Shown: piece after piece, positions 40,303 to 48,711 of the stretch
Position numbering within the stretch: the first letter of the stretch is position 1
How the letters are laid out: each line of letters begins with the position of its first letter
From: Mesorhizobium sp. AR02
GTDB lineage: Bacteria; Pseudomonadota; Alphaproteobacteria; Rhizobiales; Rhizobiaceae
Reading direction: 5' to 3'
DNA: 64,000 bases
Assembly: GCF_024746835.1 (NCBI RefSeq)
Contig: NZ_CP080531.1
Location: 2,790,001-2,854,000, forward strand
The notes under the pieces: model-generated
What the model was told of the DNA's origin: nothing
The model's database searches: none
What the model saw: only the letters and a program-made list of their open reading frames with translations
Position numbers and translations under genes: made by a program

Positions 40303-41459
40303 GCCAGGCGGCCTCCCAGCACGGCGCCGTGGCGTTGGCAACGGACAGCGCGTTTCCCGCCATCACCGGGCATGGCGGCGCGGAATTGACCATCGTCGTT
40401 CCAACGCTGAACGAGCGGGCCAATATCGGCCTGCTGGTGGCCCGGCTGCGGCAATCGCTTGCCAACATCGAATGGGAAGTGGTCTTTGTCGACGATGATT
40501 CGAAGGACGGCACGATCCTGGCGGTCCGCGACATTGCCGCCGCCGATCACCGTGTTCGCGGCATCAGGCGCATCGCCCGCCGCGGCCTTGCCGGCGCCTG
40601 CCTCGAAGGCATCCTGTCGAGCTCGGCGCCGATCGTTGCCGTGATGGACGGAGACCTGCAGCACGACGAAACACGCCTGTCCGCCATGTTCGAGATCCTG
40701 CAACGCGGCGAGGCCGACCTGGTGATTGCCAGCCGGTACGGGGACGACGGCAGTGCCCAAGGCGGATTTAGCAGGCTGCGGTCGAGGGTCAGCCGGCTGG
40801 CGACGCGTCTTGCGCGCCTGCTTTTGAGAACGCCGGTCGATGATCCGATGAGCGGGTTCTTCATGCTGCGCAGGGAAATCGTCGACGTGGTGGCGCCCCG
40901 GCTGTCGCGGCAAGGTTTCAAGATCCTGCTCGACATTGTCGCGTCTTCGCCAACCGCCATCAGGATCAGGGAAATCCCCTACGTGTTTGGCCCGCGCCTG
41001 CACGGACAGAGCAAGCTCGACTCCTTGGTCGCACTTGAATATGCCGGCCTGCTGGTCGCGAAAATGTCGGGAGACCTGATCTCGACGCGCTTCCTCGCCT
41101 TCGGCCTGGTCGGATCCGCCGGCGTTGTCGTCCATCTCTCGGTCCTGCATGCATTGCTGCCGCACGGGCTGTCGTTTGCCGTCGCCCAGACAGCTGCCAT
41201 GTTCACGGCGATGGCCTTCAACTACACGCTGAACAACGCCTTCACTTATCGCGACCAGCGCCGGCGCGGTTGGCGATTTTTGACCGGGTTGCTGATGTTC
41301 GCGGCGCTGTGCAGCTTTGGTGTCGTGGCAGGTGTCGGCGTGTCGACGCTTCTGTACAGCGGTCACTCACGCTGGTGGGTCGCCGGCCTTGCCGGCGCTG
41401 TCGTCGGCTCGGCGTGGAACTACATCACCAATTCCGCCATCACTTGGCGCCGCCAGTAG
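40299..41459 (+). CDS. GT2 polyprenyl-phosphate glycosyltransferase fused to GtrA domain
   Basis: A 386-residue bifunctional membrane protein. The DPM1-type GT-A domain (about 25-250) has VVPTLNERANIG, VFVDDDSKDGT and the metal-binding VMDGDLQHDE. The C-terminal GtrA domain (about 262-385) has four membrane helices including FNYTLNNAFTYRD. Such fusions transfer a sugar to undecaprenyl or dodecaprenyl phosphate and help flip it. The ATG overlaps the GT39 stop by 4 nt. It probably supplies the lipid-linked sugar to the GT39 transferase. Confidence 0.88.
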   Translation: MSQAASQHGAVALATDSAFPAITGHGGAELTIVVPTLNERANIGLLVARLRQSLANIEWEVVFVDDDSKDGTILAVRDIAAADHRVRGIRRIARRGLAGACLEGILSSSAPIVAVMDGDLQHDETRLSAMFEILQRGEADLVIASRYGDDGSAQGGFSRLRSRVSRLATRLARLLLRTPVDDPMSGFFMLRREIVDVVAPRLSRQGFKILLDIVASSPTAIRIREIPYVFGPRLHGQSKLDSLVALEYAGLLVAKMSGDLISTRFLAFGLVGSAGVVVHLSVLHALLPHGLSFAVAQTAAMFTAMAFNYTLNNAFTYRDQRRRGWRFLTGLLMFAALCSFGVVAGVGVSTLLYSGHSRWWVAGLAGAVVGSAWNYITNSAITWRRQ

Positions 41460-41475
41460 GAGAGACCGACCGCGC

Positions 41476-42027
41476 ATGTATGAATTCGACGCCGCGATCA
41501 CCGCCTGGATAAACACGTGGGCCGGACACGCTCCGACCATCGATCCCGTGATGATCGGGATCTCGACGGCAGGCGTGCCGCTGCTGGTGCTGGCAGTCCT
41601 GGCGCAGTGGTGGGTACCGCGCGCCGATCCGGCCGTCCGTCACGTCCTGATAGCGGCCGGCCTTTCGTTCCTTATCGGGCTTGGCATCAACCAGCTGATC
41701 CTGCTGTTCGTGCAACGAGCCCGCCCTTACGAAGCGCATGTCACGCACCTGATCATCGACAGGACCGTCGATTTCTCGTTTCCGTCCGATCATTCGACGG
41801 CAAGTTTTGCCATCGCGGCCGCCTTCCTTGTCCACGGCCTGTCCCGGCGCGGGGTGTGCTTCCTGGCGGCCGCGTTGCTGGTTGGGCTGTCGCGCGTCTA
41901 TCTCGGAACCCATTATGTCAGCGATGTTCTCGGTGGTGCCGTGACCGGCTTTCTGGCGGCGGCGCTGGTTCGCCTCGCGTACCGGGAAAACACCCGGCTC
42001 GATCGCCTGATCACCGGAATACTTTGA
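41476..42027 (+). CDS. PAP2 superfamily membrane phosphatase
   Basis: A 183-residue membrane phosphatase with the three PAP2 signatures: VQRARPYE (a variant of KxxxxxxRP), FPSDHSTAS with the catalytic His, and LSRVYLGTHYVSDVLGG. Six hydrophobic segments are visible. It may recycle polyprenyl (pyro)phosphate released by the GT39 reaction or dephosphorylate lipid A. The ATG at 41476 follows AGGAGAG by 11 bp. It is the last gene of the rightward operon. Confidence 0.9.
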   Translation: MYEFDAAITAWINTWAGHAPTIDPVMIGISTAGVPLLVLAVLAQWWVPRADPAVRHVLIAAGLSFLIGLGINQLILLFVQRARPYEAHVTHLIIDRTVDFSFPSDHSTASFAIAAAFLVHGLSRRGVCFLAAALLVGLSRVYLGTHYVSDVLGGAVTGFLAAALVRLAYRENTRLDRLITGIL

Positions 42028-42088
42028 AGACGCCGAACCCACCGACAGCGGTCGAGATCGCTGCCGGCGGGCCTCGGCCTTATGCGCG

Positions 42089-42107
42089 TTTCCTGGAATT
42101 GCTCCAG
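42089..42107. repeat. 19-bp repeat unit, copy 1
   Basis: TTTCCTGGAATTGCTCCAG occurs here and identically at 42503-42521, on either side of the DUF1344 gene. It contains the palindrome CTGGAATTGCTCCAG. Confidence 0.6.
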
Positions 42108-42114
42108 GTGGCGG

Positions 42115-42369
42115 CTATTTAGCCGGCTGGATGCTCGATGCCGCCAGCTTGCCGGCCTTGGTCGAATAGGTCACGACCACCTTCTCACCAACCTTCAGCG
42201 TCTCGGCTTCGATACCTTCCGGCAAGACGAAGGTCTTGCCGTCGGAAAGCGTGATCGAGTCGCCCTTCTTGTCAATGCTGGCAATGGTGCCGGTGGCCGC
42301 CTTGGCGAAAGCACCGGTCGAGGATAGGACGGCGAGTGCCATTGCGGCTGCGATAGCTGACTTCTTCAT
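42115..42369 (-). CDS. DUF1344 small secreted protein
   Basis: An 84-residue protein with a clear Sec signal peptide (KKSAIAAAMALAVLSSTGAFA, cleavage near residue 22) and a compact beta-rich mature domain (TGTIASIDKKGDSITLSDGK). It belongs to the DUF1344 family, of unknown function. It is downstream of the ABC permease on the same strand, but a 233-bp gap with its own operator-like site (42574) suggests a separate promoter. Confidence 0.85.
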   Translation of the reverse strand: MKKSAIAAAMALAVLSSTGAFAKAATGTIASIDKKGDSITLSDGKTFVLPEGIEAETLKVGEKVVVTYSTKAGKLAASSIQPAK

Positions 42370-42502
42370 GGTCTTTTTCCCGTTTCACTTGGTTGTGGAG
42401 CCGCTGGCTATCGGCCTGGAGCGGCTCCGGTATCCGGGCCGTTTGGCCGCCGGATCTGTCTCTTTGTCTTGACGCGACTCCTCAGGGAAAGCGCTACGCG
42501 CT

Positions 42503-42521
42503 TTTCCTGGAATTGCTCCAG
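42503..42521. repeat. 19-bp repeat unit, copy 2
   Basis: An exact copy of the 42089 repeat, preceded by an imperfect hairpin GGAAAGCGCTACGCGCTTTTCC at 42486-42507 that may act as a transcript-end structure. Confidence 0.6.
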
Positions 42522-42573
42522 CAAGAGACAAAACGAGCCTAGGCCGTGGAGTTGTCGATGGGCTGGCCGCAAG

Positions 42574-42589
42574 TTTACAAATAGGTAAA
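42574..42589. promoter_or_regulatory. Candidate response-regulator box 2 (TTTAC-N6-GTAAA)
   Basis: A perfect inverted repeat TTTAC-AAATAG-GTAAA, 205 bp upstream of the DUF1344 start and just after the ABC permease stop. Confidence 0.5.
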
Positions 42590-42602
42590 TCGACGTCTGG
42601 CC

Positions 42603-45257
42603 TCACAAGTCGCGCAGCTGTTCCGCTGCCTGTCCCGCCGATGGCCTGGCGGACCAAACGGCGGCCGCCACCGAAGCGGCGACGAGACCGAGCATGACTG
42701 CCAGGTAAAGCCAGGGGATCGACAGTGCTTCGGGTGGCGGATCGAAAACGCCGGTCAACAGCTTGACCAGCATCCATGCCGTCAGCAGGCCCGAAAGCAG
42801 GCCGAACGTCATGCCGCCAACGAGGATCAGCAGACCTTCGCTCCAGAGGAAAGCCGCGAGCTGGCGCGGTTTGGCGCCGATCGCGGCGAGGATGGCGAAA
42901 GGCCGGCGACGCTCGAAGAACCCCAGGGCCAGCATCAGCCCGGCGGCGGCCGCGGCCATGACGACCGCGAAGCCCAGCTCGATTGTCGTCAATCCGCCGA
43001 GATCGACCGCGGTCAGGCTCGAGCCGATGAGACGTGCCGCCTGGCCGATATCGGCCACCTTCAGTGACGGATCGGAAGTCAGCGCCGACGAAACCTGCCG
43101 GGCCAATGCGGCAGGATCGGCCCTGGCCCGCATGAGCACGTATTCGGACGCATCGGAGCCGGTCATGCGGGCCACATAGGCCGAGTTGGCGACGAGGAAG
43201 GAATCCTTTGGCGCGGTCGGAAATTCGCGGGCGACGCCGATGAACTTGAAGGCCACGGGATGATACTGGTGATCCCTGGCATCGATAAGCCGCAGGTTGA
43301 TCGTATCGCCCTGCTGGAGCTGGAAATCCTGTACGGTCTCTTCCGACACCAGGACGCCGTCCGGCGTCGCGGCGAGCAGGGCGAGCGTGCCGGCCGCGCT
43401 GGCGCCACTGAAATAGGCATCGGAAAGACCGGTGGCGCGCCCGATGCGGCCGGGATCGATGCCGTAGAGGTCCTGCAGGTCCGCGCCGACATAGGCGAAG
43501 CGATGTTGCATCGGCTCGGCCGCCGCCGTTTCGGGCAGTGAGGCCAGAGCCGCAAGGTGGGCTCCGGCCGGTCTGTCCATCGTGCCGAAGACAGTGACAT
43601 CGGAGCCGTTCGTCAGCTCGGCGTCAATGCGCGCCTGGGCATTGTAGGTGGTGTTGAAGATGGCGGTCGACGTGGCGAAAGAGATGGCCAGCGCGGTCAT
43701 CGCAATGCCGATCGTCAGCCGCCCCGCTTGCCGCGACAGGGCGGCCGATACAACGGGCGCCAGCGGTCCCGATGCCGGGGCAATAATCATTCGCAGGACC
43801 GCGCCATTGCGCGCGATGATCGCGGTCGACAGCCTGATCGTCAGCAATGCCATGCCCAGCCAGAACAAGGCCGGCGCGATGAATGCCTTGTAGTCCACCG
43901 ATGTCGCCGCCACGCCTTCGGGCGCAAGCACGATCTGGTATCCGGTGCTCGCCGATTGCCAGAAGAACAATCCCGCCGCCGCAAGCAGCAGGATGTCCAG
44001 CCACAAGCGCTGCCAGAGCGGCGCGCTCGGCCGGCTCACGGTGCGCCGCGCCGCGGTCACGGTCGCCCAGCGCGCGTCCCGCCAGGCTGGGTAGAGAAAG
44101 GCGATGAACCCGACCAGCAGCCCGAAGATGGCGACAAGAAGCAGCGTCGGTCCGTCGACGCCAAGCGCGGCCTCGAGGCCCGGAGCGAGGATGGCAAGCA
44201 GCGATGCCGCGGCCATGCCGATCGCGGTGCCTCCGATGGCGGCGACGGCGGCTTCCGTGGCTGACAGGAACAGGATGGCTTTGACCGTCGCGCCGCGGAC
44301 GCGAAGCAGCGCCTGTTCCGTGCGCCGGCGTGCCGCACCGGACGCGGTGACGGCAAAGGTAAGCGCAACCGCCAGCGCGACGCCCGGCAGCCCGAGAAAC
44401 AGGAACAGGACAGAGGCGTACAGCGCATCCTCGCGGACCGCCCCGAGGCGTGACCCGAGATTGTCGGCCACCAGGGCCTGACCGGCGACCCGCGCCTCAA
44501 GATTGTGCTGGGCGGCGGTGACAAAACTATAGGCGGTGACGGGATCCGGCGGCAGCGCTTCGTGGGCAAGCCGCACATGCAATTGCAGCCGGGTGGTGTC
44601 GGGGCGCGCCTTCTGCTGCGGATCGAACAATTGCCGCCAGGCTTCCTGCGGCAGGATGAGGACATTGTCGGGCGGTGCCTGCGGTGCGGCCTGGGGCGGC
44701 AGGCCGACAGCCTGGAACAGGGCGTCGGCGTCCGGGAGGTCGACCACGCCGGCAATCCTGATCTCCGCCGGCGGCAGGCCCACCCGCTGGATCGAGACAG
44801 CGTCGCCGGGACCGACATGGAGGTTGGCGGCTGTCTGCTGGGCAATCAGCGCGCCGTCGAGGGTGCCGGAAAGCGAGCGGATTTCCGCCGGGAAATCGCT
44901 GGAATACCGGCTGTCGAAAGCAACGGCCTGGCCTGGCCCCGTGGTCTGGGTCGTGCCGGCGGTTTGAGCCTCGAAACCGGCGACATCGGCATAGCGGACC
45001 TGATGCACGGCCTTGACCGGAGCAGCTTCGCTCAGCGCCTTGCCGACGAGGTCCGGATCGGCACCGGAAATCACTTGCACCTGCCAGTCGATTGGAACCG
45101 CCGACCCTGCGCGGGCGGTCATCGATGCCCCGGCGTTGGCGAGGAAGAGCGCCATCGCGGCGAGCAGAGCGACCGTCAGCGCGATGCCGGCGGCCGCACC
45201 AGCCACGCGCAGGAAACGGCGGGCAAGCACACCACGAATCCACAACAGGGTGATCAT
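42603..45257 (-). CDS. Large FtsX-type ABC transporter permease
   Basis: An 884-residue MacB/FtsX-family permease. A first membrane helix (about 12-38) is followed by a large external domain (about 45-270). Three helices with FtsX character follow (about 280-395), then more helices (420-500). A second external domain (about 530-740) and a C-terminal helix triplet (about 750-870) complete it. Such duplicated permeases extrude lipids or lipoproteins, or act as mechanotransmitters. It overlaps the ATPase stop by 4 nt. No MacA-type adaptor gene is nearby, unlike classical tripartite pumps. Confidence 0.85.
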   Translation of the reverse strand: MITLLWIRGVLARRFLRVAGAAAGIALTVALLAAMALFLANAGASMTARAGSAVPIDWQVQVISGADPDLVGKALSEAAPVKAVHQVRYADVAGFEAQTAGTTQTTGPGQAVAFDSRYSSDFPAEIRSLSGTLDGALIAQQTAANLHVGPGDAVSIQRVGLPPAEIRIAGVVDLPDADALFQAVGLPPQAAPQAPPDNVLILPQEAWRQLFDPQQKARPDTTRLQLHVRLAHEALPPDPVTAYSFVTAAQHNLEARVAGQALVADNLGSRLGAVREDALYASVLFLFLGLPGVALAVALTFAVTASGAARRRTEQALLRVRGATVKAILFLSATEAAVAAIGGTAIGMAAASLLAILAPGLEAALGVDGPTLLLVAIFGLLVGFIAFLYPAWRDARWATVTAARRTVSRPSAPLWQRLWLDILLLAAAGLFFWQSASTGYQIVLAPEGVAATSVDYKAFIAPALFWLGMALLTIRLSTAIIARNGAVLRMIIAPASGPLAPVVSAALSRQAGRLTIGIAMTALAISFATSTAIFNTTYNAQARIDAELTNGSDVTVFGTMDRPAGAHLAALASLPETAAAEPMQHRFAYVGADLQDLYGIDPGRIGRATGLSDAYFSGASAAGTLALLAATPDGVLVSEETVQDFQLQQGDTINLRLIDARDHQYHPVAFKFIGVAREFPTAPKDSFLVANSAYVARMTGSDASEYVLMRARADPAALARQVSSALTSDPSLKVADIGQAARLIGSSLTAVDLGGLTTIELGFAVVMAAAAAGLMLALGFFERRRPFAILAAIGAKPRQLAAFLWSEGLLILVGGMTFGLLSGLLTAWMLVKLLTGVFDPPPEALSIPWLYLAVMLGLVAASVAAAVWSARPSAGQAAEQLRDL

Positions 45258-45937
45258 GCGGCAGCCGCCCCTGGCCGATGCCGGGTGGTGAGCCGGCCGT
45301 GATCCATCGCCCAGCGCGTCGCCATGCGGTTGGCCACGGCTTCGTCATGTGTGGCAACGACCAGGGCGATGTCGGTGCCTTCCAGGCGGTCGAACACGGC
45401 GTCGAAGAAGCGCAGCGCCGTTCGGCTGTCCAGCTGCCCGGTCGGCTCATCGGCAAGTACAAGCTTCGGACCCATAACCAGAGCGCGCGCCATGGCAATA
45501 CGCTGGGCCTGGCCGCCGGACAGTTCCTCCGGCAGCTTGTTGCCGAGTTCGCCGAGACCGAACGATTGCAGAAGTGATGCCCCGATGTCGTTGGCGCCGA
45601 CATTCTCGCCGGCCAGCAGCATGGGCAGGCCGACATTCTGGACAGCGGTGAGGGCAGGAAACAGGCTGGGCGACTGGAATACGAAGCCGATCTGGCGCGG
45701 CCTCAGAGTCTCGAATGAACCGAGCCCGGGCCATTCGACGCTACCCGCCGTCGGCCGGTCGAGGCCGCCAAGAATATGCAGCAGTGTCGTCTTGCCGCTA
45801 CCCGAAGGTCCGACGAGAGCGATGCGCGCGCCCGACGCGATCTCACAGTCGACATCGCGCAGCACGCTGATCCGGCCGGCGTTGCCATCCCGGAAGTCTC
45901 GCCCGAGGCCTTTTGCGACGACGAGCGTTTCAGCCAC
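45254..45937 (-). CDS. ABC transporter ATP-binding protein (LolD/MacB type), second of two
   Basis: A 227-residue ATPase with Walker A GPSGSGKTT (about 43-51), signature LSGGQAQRIAMARAL and Walker B VLADEPTGQLD, which includes the LolD-like TGQLD. GTG 45937 is preferred, since GGGAGG lies 7 nt upstream; an ATG at 45952 overlaps the previous gene by 23 nt and lacks a spaced ribosome site. It is coupled by ATGA to the permease. Confidence 0.9.
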   Translation of the reverse strand: MAETLVVAKGLGRDFRDGNAGRISVLRDVDCEIASGARIALVGPSGSGKTTLLHILGGLDRPTAGSVEWPGLGSFETLRPRQIGFVFQSPSLFPALTAVQNVGLPMLLAGENVGANDIGASLLQSFGLGELGNKLPEELSGGQAQRIAMARALVMGPKLVLADEPTGQLDSRTALRFFDAVFDRLEGTDIALVVATHDEAVANRMATRWAMDHGRLTTRHRPGAAAA

Positions 45938-46592
45938 GGGCGATCCTCCCATCCTTCAGCCTGATGATGCGATCGGCCCTCTGCGCCAGCACCTTGCTGT
46001 GGGTGGCCAGCAGCGTTGCCAGTCCGGCGTCGCGCCTCGCCTCGAAATGAGCGATCAGCCGGGATTCGGTCTCGCTATCAACCTCCGCGGTCGGCTCGTC
46101 GGCAATCAGGATCGGCGGATCGGCGGCCAGCGCCACGGCAAGGCCGGCGCGCGCGGTCTCGCCGCCGGACAGCTCGGTCGGAAAAGCGCGGGCGCGATGC
46201 GAAAGGCCGACACTTTCCAGCAGGCTGGCCATTCGCCGGTCGTCCGGCTTGTTCGCCAGCAGCATCTGCATTCGAAGGTTCTGCTCGACGTTCAGGTGAC
46301 CGAACAGGTTTCCCGACTGCAGCAGAATGCCGAAGCTGGCGGCGCGAACGCGCGTGCGATGCGCTTCCGGTCGCCGCGTCAGCCGGACGCCGGCCACCTC
46401 GACATAGCCGCCATCCGGTTCATCGAGGCCGGTCACGCAGGCCAGCAAGGTGGATTTGCCGCTGCCGGATGGCCCGACCAGGGCGACGATCTCGCCGGCG
46501 GCGACATGGAAACTGACGCCTCGCAAGGCGGCTGTCTCGTCGTCACCGATATGGAAAAAGCGATAGATCTCATGCGCGTCCAACGCGTGCAT
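45930..46592 (-). CDS. ABC transporter ATP-binding protein (LolD/MacB type), first of two
   Basis: A 220-residue ATPase with Walker A GPSGSGKST (about 40-48), signature LSGGETARAGLAVALA and Walker B ILIADEPTAEVD. The signature and D-loop differ clearly from those of its neighbour, so this is not a recent duplicate and the two could form an asymmetric heterodimer on the single large permease. It is separated by one base from the secreted-protein gene and overlaps the next ATPase by 8 nt. Confidence 0.9.
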   Translation of the reverse strand: MHALDAHEIYRFFHIGDDETAALRGVSFHVAAGEIVALVGPSGSGKSTLLACVTGLDEPDGGYVEVAGVRLTRRPEAHRTRVRAASFGILLQSGNLFGHLNVEQNLRMQMLLANKPDDRRMASLLESVGLSHRARAFPTELSGGETARAGLAVALAADPPILIADEPTAEVDSETESRLIAHFEARRDAGLATLLATHSKVLAQRADRIIRLKDGRIARG

Positions 46593-46593
46593 C

Positions 46594-47199
46594 TCATTTC
46601 CACCGGAACGAGCTGGACATCAGTTGCCATTGATCGACATTGTCGGCGCCCTTGGGTGCATAAAGTTCGAGCGCGACGAGCTTGCCGTCCTTGAAATAGA
46701 GGTAGCGTTCGTTTTCGAGGCGAACCTGCCGGTTGGTTACCGCGTTCGGCTCGGAGTTCGAGGTGTAGACGATGCGGATCGCGGTGCCGGCCGGCAGCTT
46801 GACCTGCTTGACCGCGCTGACCTGCACGGCGCGTCCGATGGCCTTGAGCTTGGCGACATAGTCCGCCTTGGCGCTGTCGACGGTCGGCGCGGCATCCGCC
46901 TTGGAAACCGAGACCACGACGCCGTCCAGCTTGTCGACGAAGCTGGCGCCGTCGGCACGGTCCGACCGTGCCCAGCCCTCCGGCACCTTCAGGGTGAACC
47001 CTTCCGGCGAGGTATAGTCGATGAACACCTGCGAATCGGGAATGTCGCCCGGAGGGTTCTTTTCCGGTTGCACAGGTTTCTCGGCGGCCGAGGCCGGCAA
47101 ACTGCCAAGCACCGGAACCATGACAGCTGTCGTGCCCAGGCACGCCGCGACGGCGAGAACGGGTAAGACGCCGATGATTTTCCGAAAGTGGGTTTTCAT
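46594..47199 (-). CDS. Secreted PsbP-like protein of the ABC operon
   Basis: A 201-residue exported protein. The N-terminal hydrophobic segment (about 8-36) offers either a lipobox (AVAAC, Cys20) or a signal-peptidase-I site after PASAA (about 39). The mature part has the PsbP/DUF1795-like layout (YTSPEGFTLKVPEGW, then KLDGVVVSVS and RYLYFKDGKLVALELYAPKGADN). It is the first gene of the transporter operon, next to the sensor kinase, and may be the external ligand-binding or substrate-handling part. Confidence 0.75.
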   Translation of the reverse strand: MKTHFRKIIGVLPVLAVAACLGTTAVMVPVLGSLPASAAEKPVQPEKNPPGDIPDSQVFIDYTSPEGFTLKVPEGWARSDRADGASFVDKLDGVVVSVSKADAAPTVDSAKADYVAKLKAIGRAVQVSAVKQVKLPAGTAIRIVYTSNSEPNAVTNRQVRLENERYLYFKDGKLVALELYAPKGADNVDQWQLMSSSFRWK

Positions 47200-47273
47200 T
47201 TTCCGCGGCCTTTCAATGGAAGGTTAGGTCCATTCAGTATGCCGCCGCAAGCTTACGGGCGGGTCGCCAACCT

Positions 47274-47289
47274 CATACGCTTTTGTAAG
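47274..47289. promoter_or_regulatory. Candidate response-regulator box 3 (CATAC-N6-GTAAG)
   Basis: CATAC-GCTTTT-GTAAG lies 75 bp upstream of the PsbP-like start, between the sensor kinase and the transporter operon. Confidence 0.55.
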
Positions 47290-47331
47290 CTATTGGCGCT
47301 TTGGTGCGCTTTTGGCTCGGGCCTTCGGCGA

Positions 47332-48711
47332 CTATGACGCCGGCGATCTTACCAGCGGAAAGCTCACCACCACGGCGAGGCCGGGCTGACAATCGTCAAG
47401 CGCGATGGATGCCCCGTGCAGATCGGCAATGGCCCTGACAAGGCTGAGGCCAAGGCCGTTGCCCGGCGTGGAGCGGCTGTGATCCAGCCGGTAGAGCCGC
47501 TGAAACACCCGTTCGCGCTCGTCCGGAGGAATGCCAGGTCCGTTGTCGGCGACGCTGGCGAGGACACGCTCGCCCCGACGCGTCACCGACAGTTTGATGG
47601 TCGTGCCGGGCGGGCAATGGCGCAGCGCATTCTCGACCAGATTGGCGAACATCTGCGTCAACAGTTCCCGGTCGCCGTGGATCCGGTCCGCCGTTTCGTT
47701 CAGTTGGGCGGGTGACAGCACCTTTCCGTCGTCCTCGGCAACGTCGGTGTAGATCTCGGCAATGATTTGCAGGATCTCGTCGAGGTCGAGATCGGTAAAG
47801 CGTGCCTTGCGCGCACCGGCCTCGATCTGCGCGATCCGCAACAGCGCATCGAAGGTCTCGTTGATCTGATAGCCCTCGGCACGCGCATCGGCCAGATCGT
47901 CGGAGACGTCCTGATCCCCCGCGGCCTTGTCGGCGGCGCCTTCCAGGATCATCTGCAGGCGATTGAGCGGCGTTTTCAGGTCGTGTGCGATGTTGGCGCT
48001 GACCTGTTTCATGCCGTCGACCAGCGCCGACAGGCGGTCGAGCGCCGCATTGACCCGGCTGGAGACGACATCGATGTCGTCGCCATTGCCGGTCAGCGGA
48101 ATGCGGGTATCCAGCCGTCCATGCGAGACATCAACCATGGTGGCAGCGATGCCGTCGAGGCGGCGCTGGACGCGGGAGGCGAGCAGGGCGCCGCCGGCGA
48201 TCGCCAGCCCGGTGATGATCAGCGTTCCCCAGCCGAAGCTCATCAGCACCACCTTTTCCAGCTCTTCTGTCTCGGAAAGGCTGAAAGCGATCGTGAGGTT
48301 GTTGCCGCCGATCGAGCCGGAAAAGGCTCTATACGCTGAGCCCGAAGGCACACCGGGCATTTCGGCATCGAACATCGAGAAGCCGTCGGGAAGCCCGGCC
48401 GCGGTGAAGTTGCCGGCCAGATGCTTTCCCGCAGCGTCGGTCAATGAAAAGAGCTGTTCCTTCTTGGGGCTGAGCTGCGAATGGCTTTCGACCGTGGAAA
48501 CCAGATCCTCGATATCGCTCTCGGTATAGGTCGCCGTTACGATCGAGTAGGTTTCCCTAATGGTTTCGTCCAGCCGCTCGGCAAGATCGGCGCTCATCAT
48601 CCGGTAGACGATGGCACCCGAAAGCACGAAGGCCAGCACGAACAGGAAGGCGAACGTCAAGGCGAGCCGGAATGGCGTGCTGCGCAGCAGGGGCGTCCAT
48701 GTTGCGATCAT
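47332..48711 (-). CDS. Sensor histidine kinase
   Basis: A 459-residue membrane kinase. TM1 (about 16-36), a periplasmic domain (about 37-152), TM2 (about 154-176) and a HAMP domain (about 177-230) are followed by the DHp domain with His243 in SANIAHDLKTPLNRL. The ATPase domain has NLVENALRHC (N box), DNGPGIP (G1) and GNGLGLSLVRAI (G2). It is coupled by ATGA to the response regulator. The ligand is unknown; position next to an FtsX-type exporter suggests an envelope signal. Confidence 0.92.
   Translation of the reverse strand: MIATWTPLLRSTPFRLALTFAFLFVLAFVLSGAIVYRMMSADLAERLDETIRETYSIVTATYTESDIEDLVSTVESHSQLSPKKEQLFSLTDAAGKHLAGNFTAAGLPDGFSMFDAEMPGVPSGSAYRAFSGSIGGNNLTIAFSLSETEELEKVVLMSFGWGTLIITGLAIAGGALLASRVQRRLDGIAATMVDVSHGRLDTRIPLTGNGDDIDVVSSRVNAALDRLSALVDGMKQVSANIAHDLKTPLNRLQMILEGAADKAAGDQDVSDDLADARAEGYQINETFDALLRIAQIEAGARKARFTDLDLDEILQIIAEIYTDVAEDDGKVLSPAQLNETADRIHGDRELLTQMFANLVENALRHCPPGTTIKLSVTRRGERVLASVADNGPGIPPDERERVFQRLYRLDHSRSTPGNGLGLSLVRAIADLHGASIALDDCQPGLAVVVSFPLVRSPAS

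Noticed and set aside
43557..44264. Plus-strand open frame inside the ABC permease
   Set aside because: Composition is Arg/Gly-rich shadow sequence; the minus-strand permease is continuous and has membrane segments.
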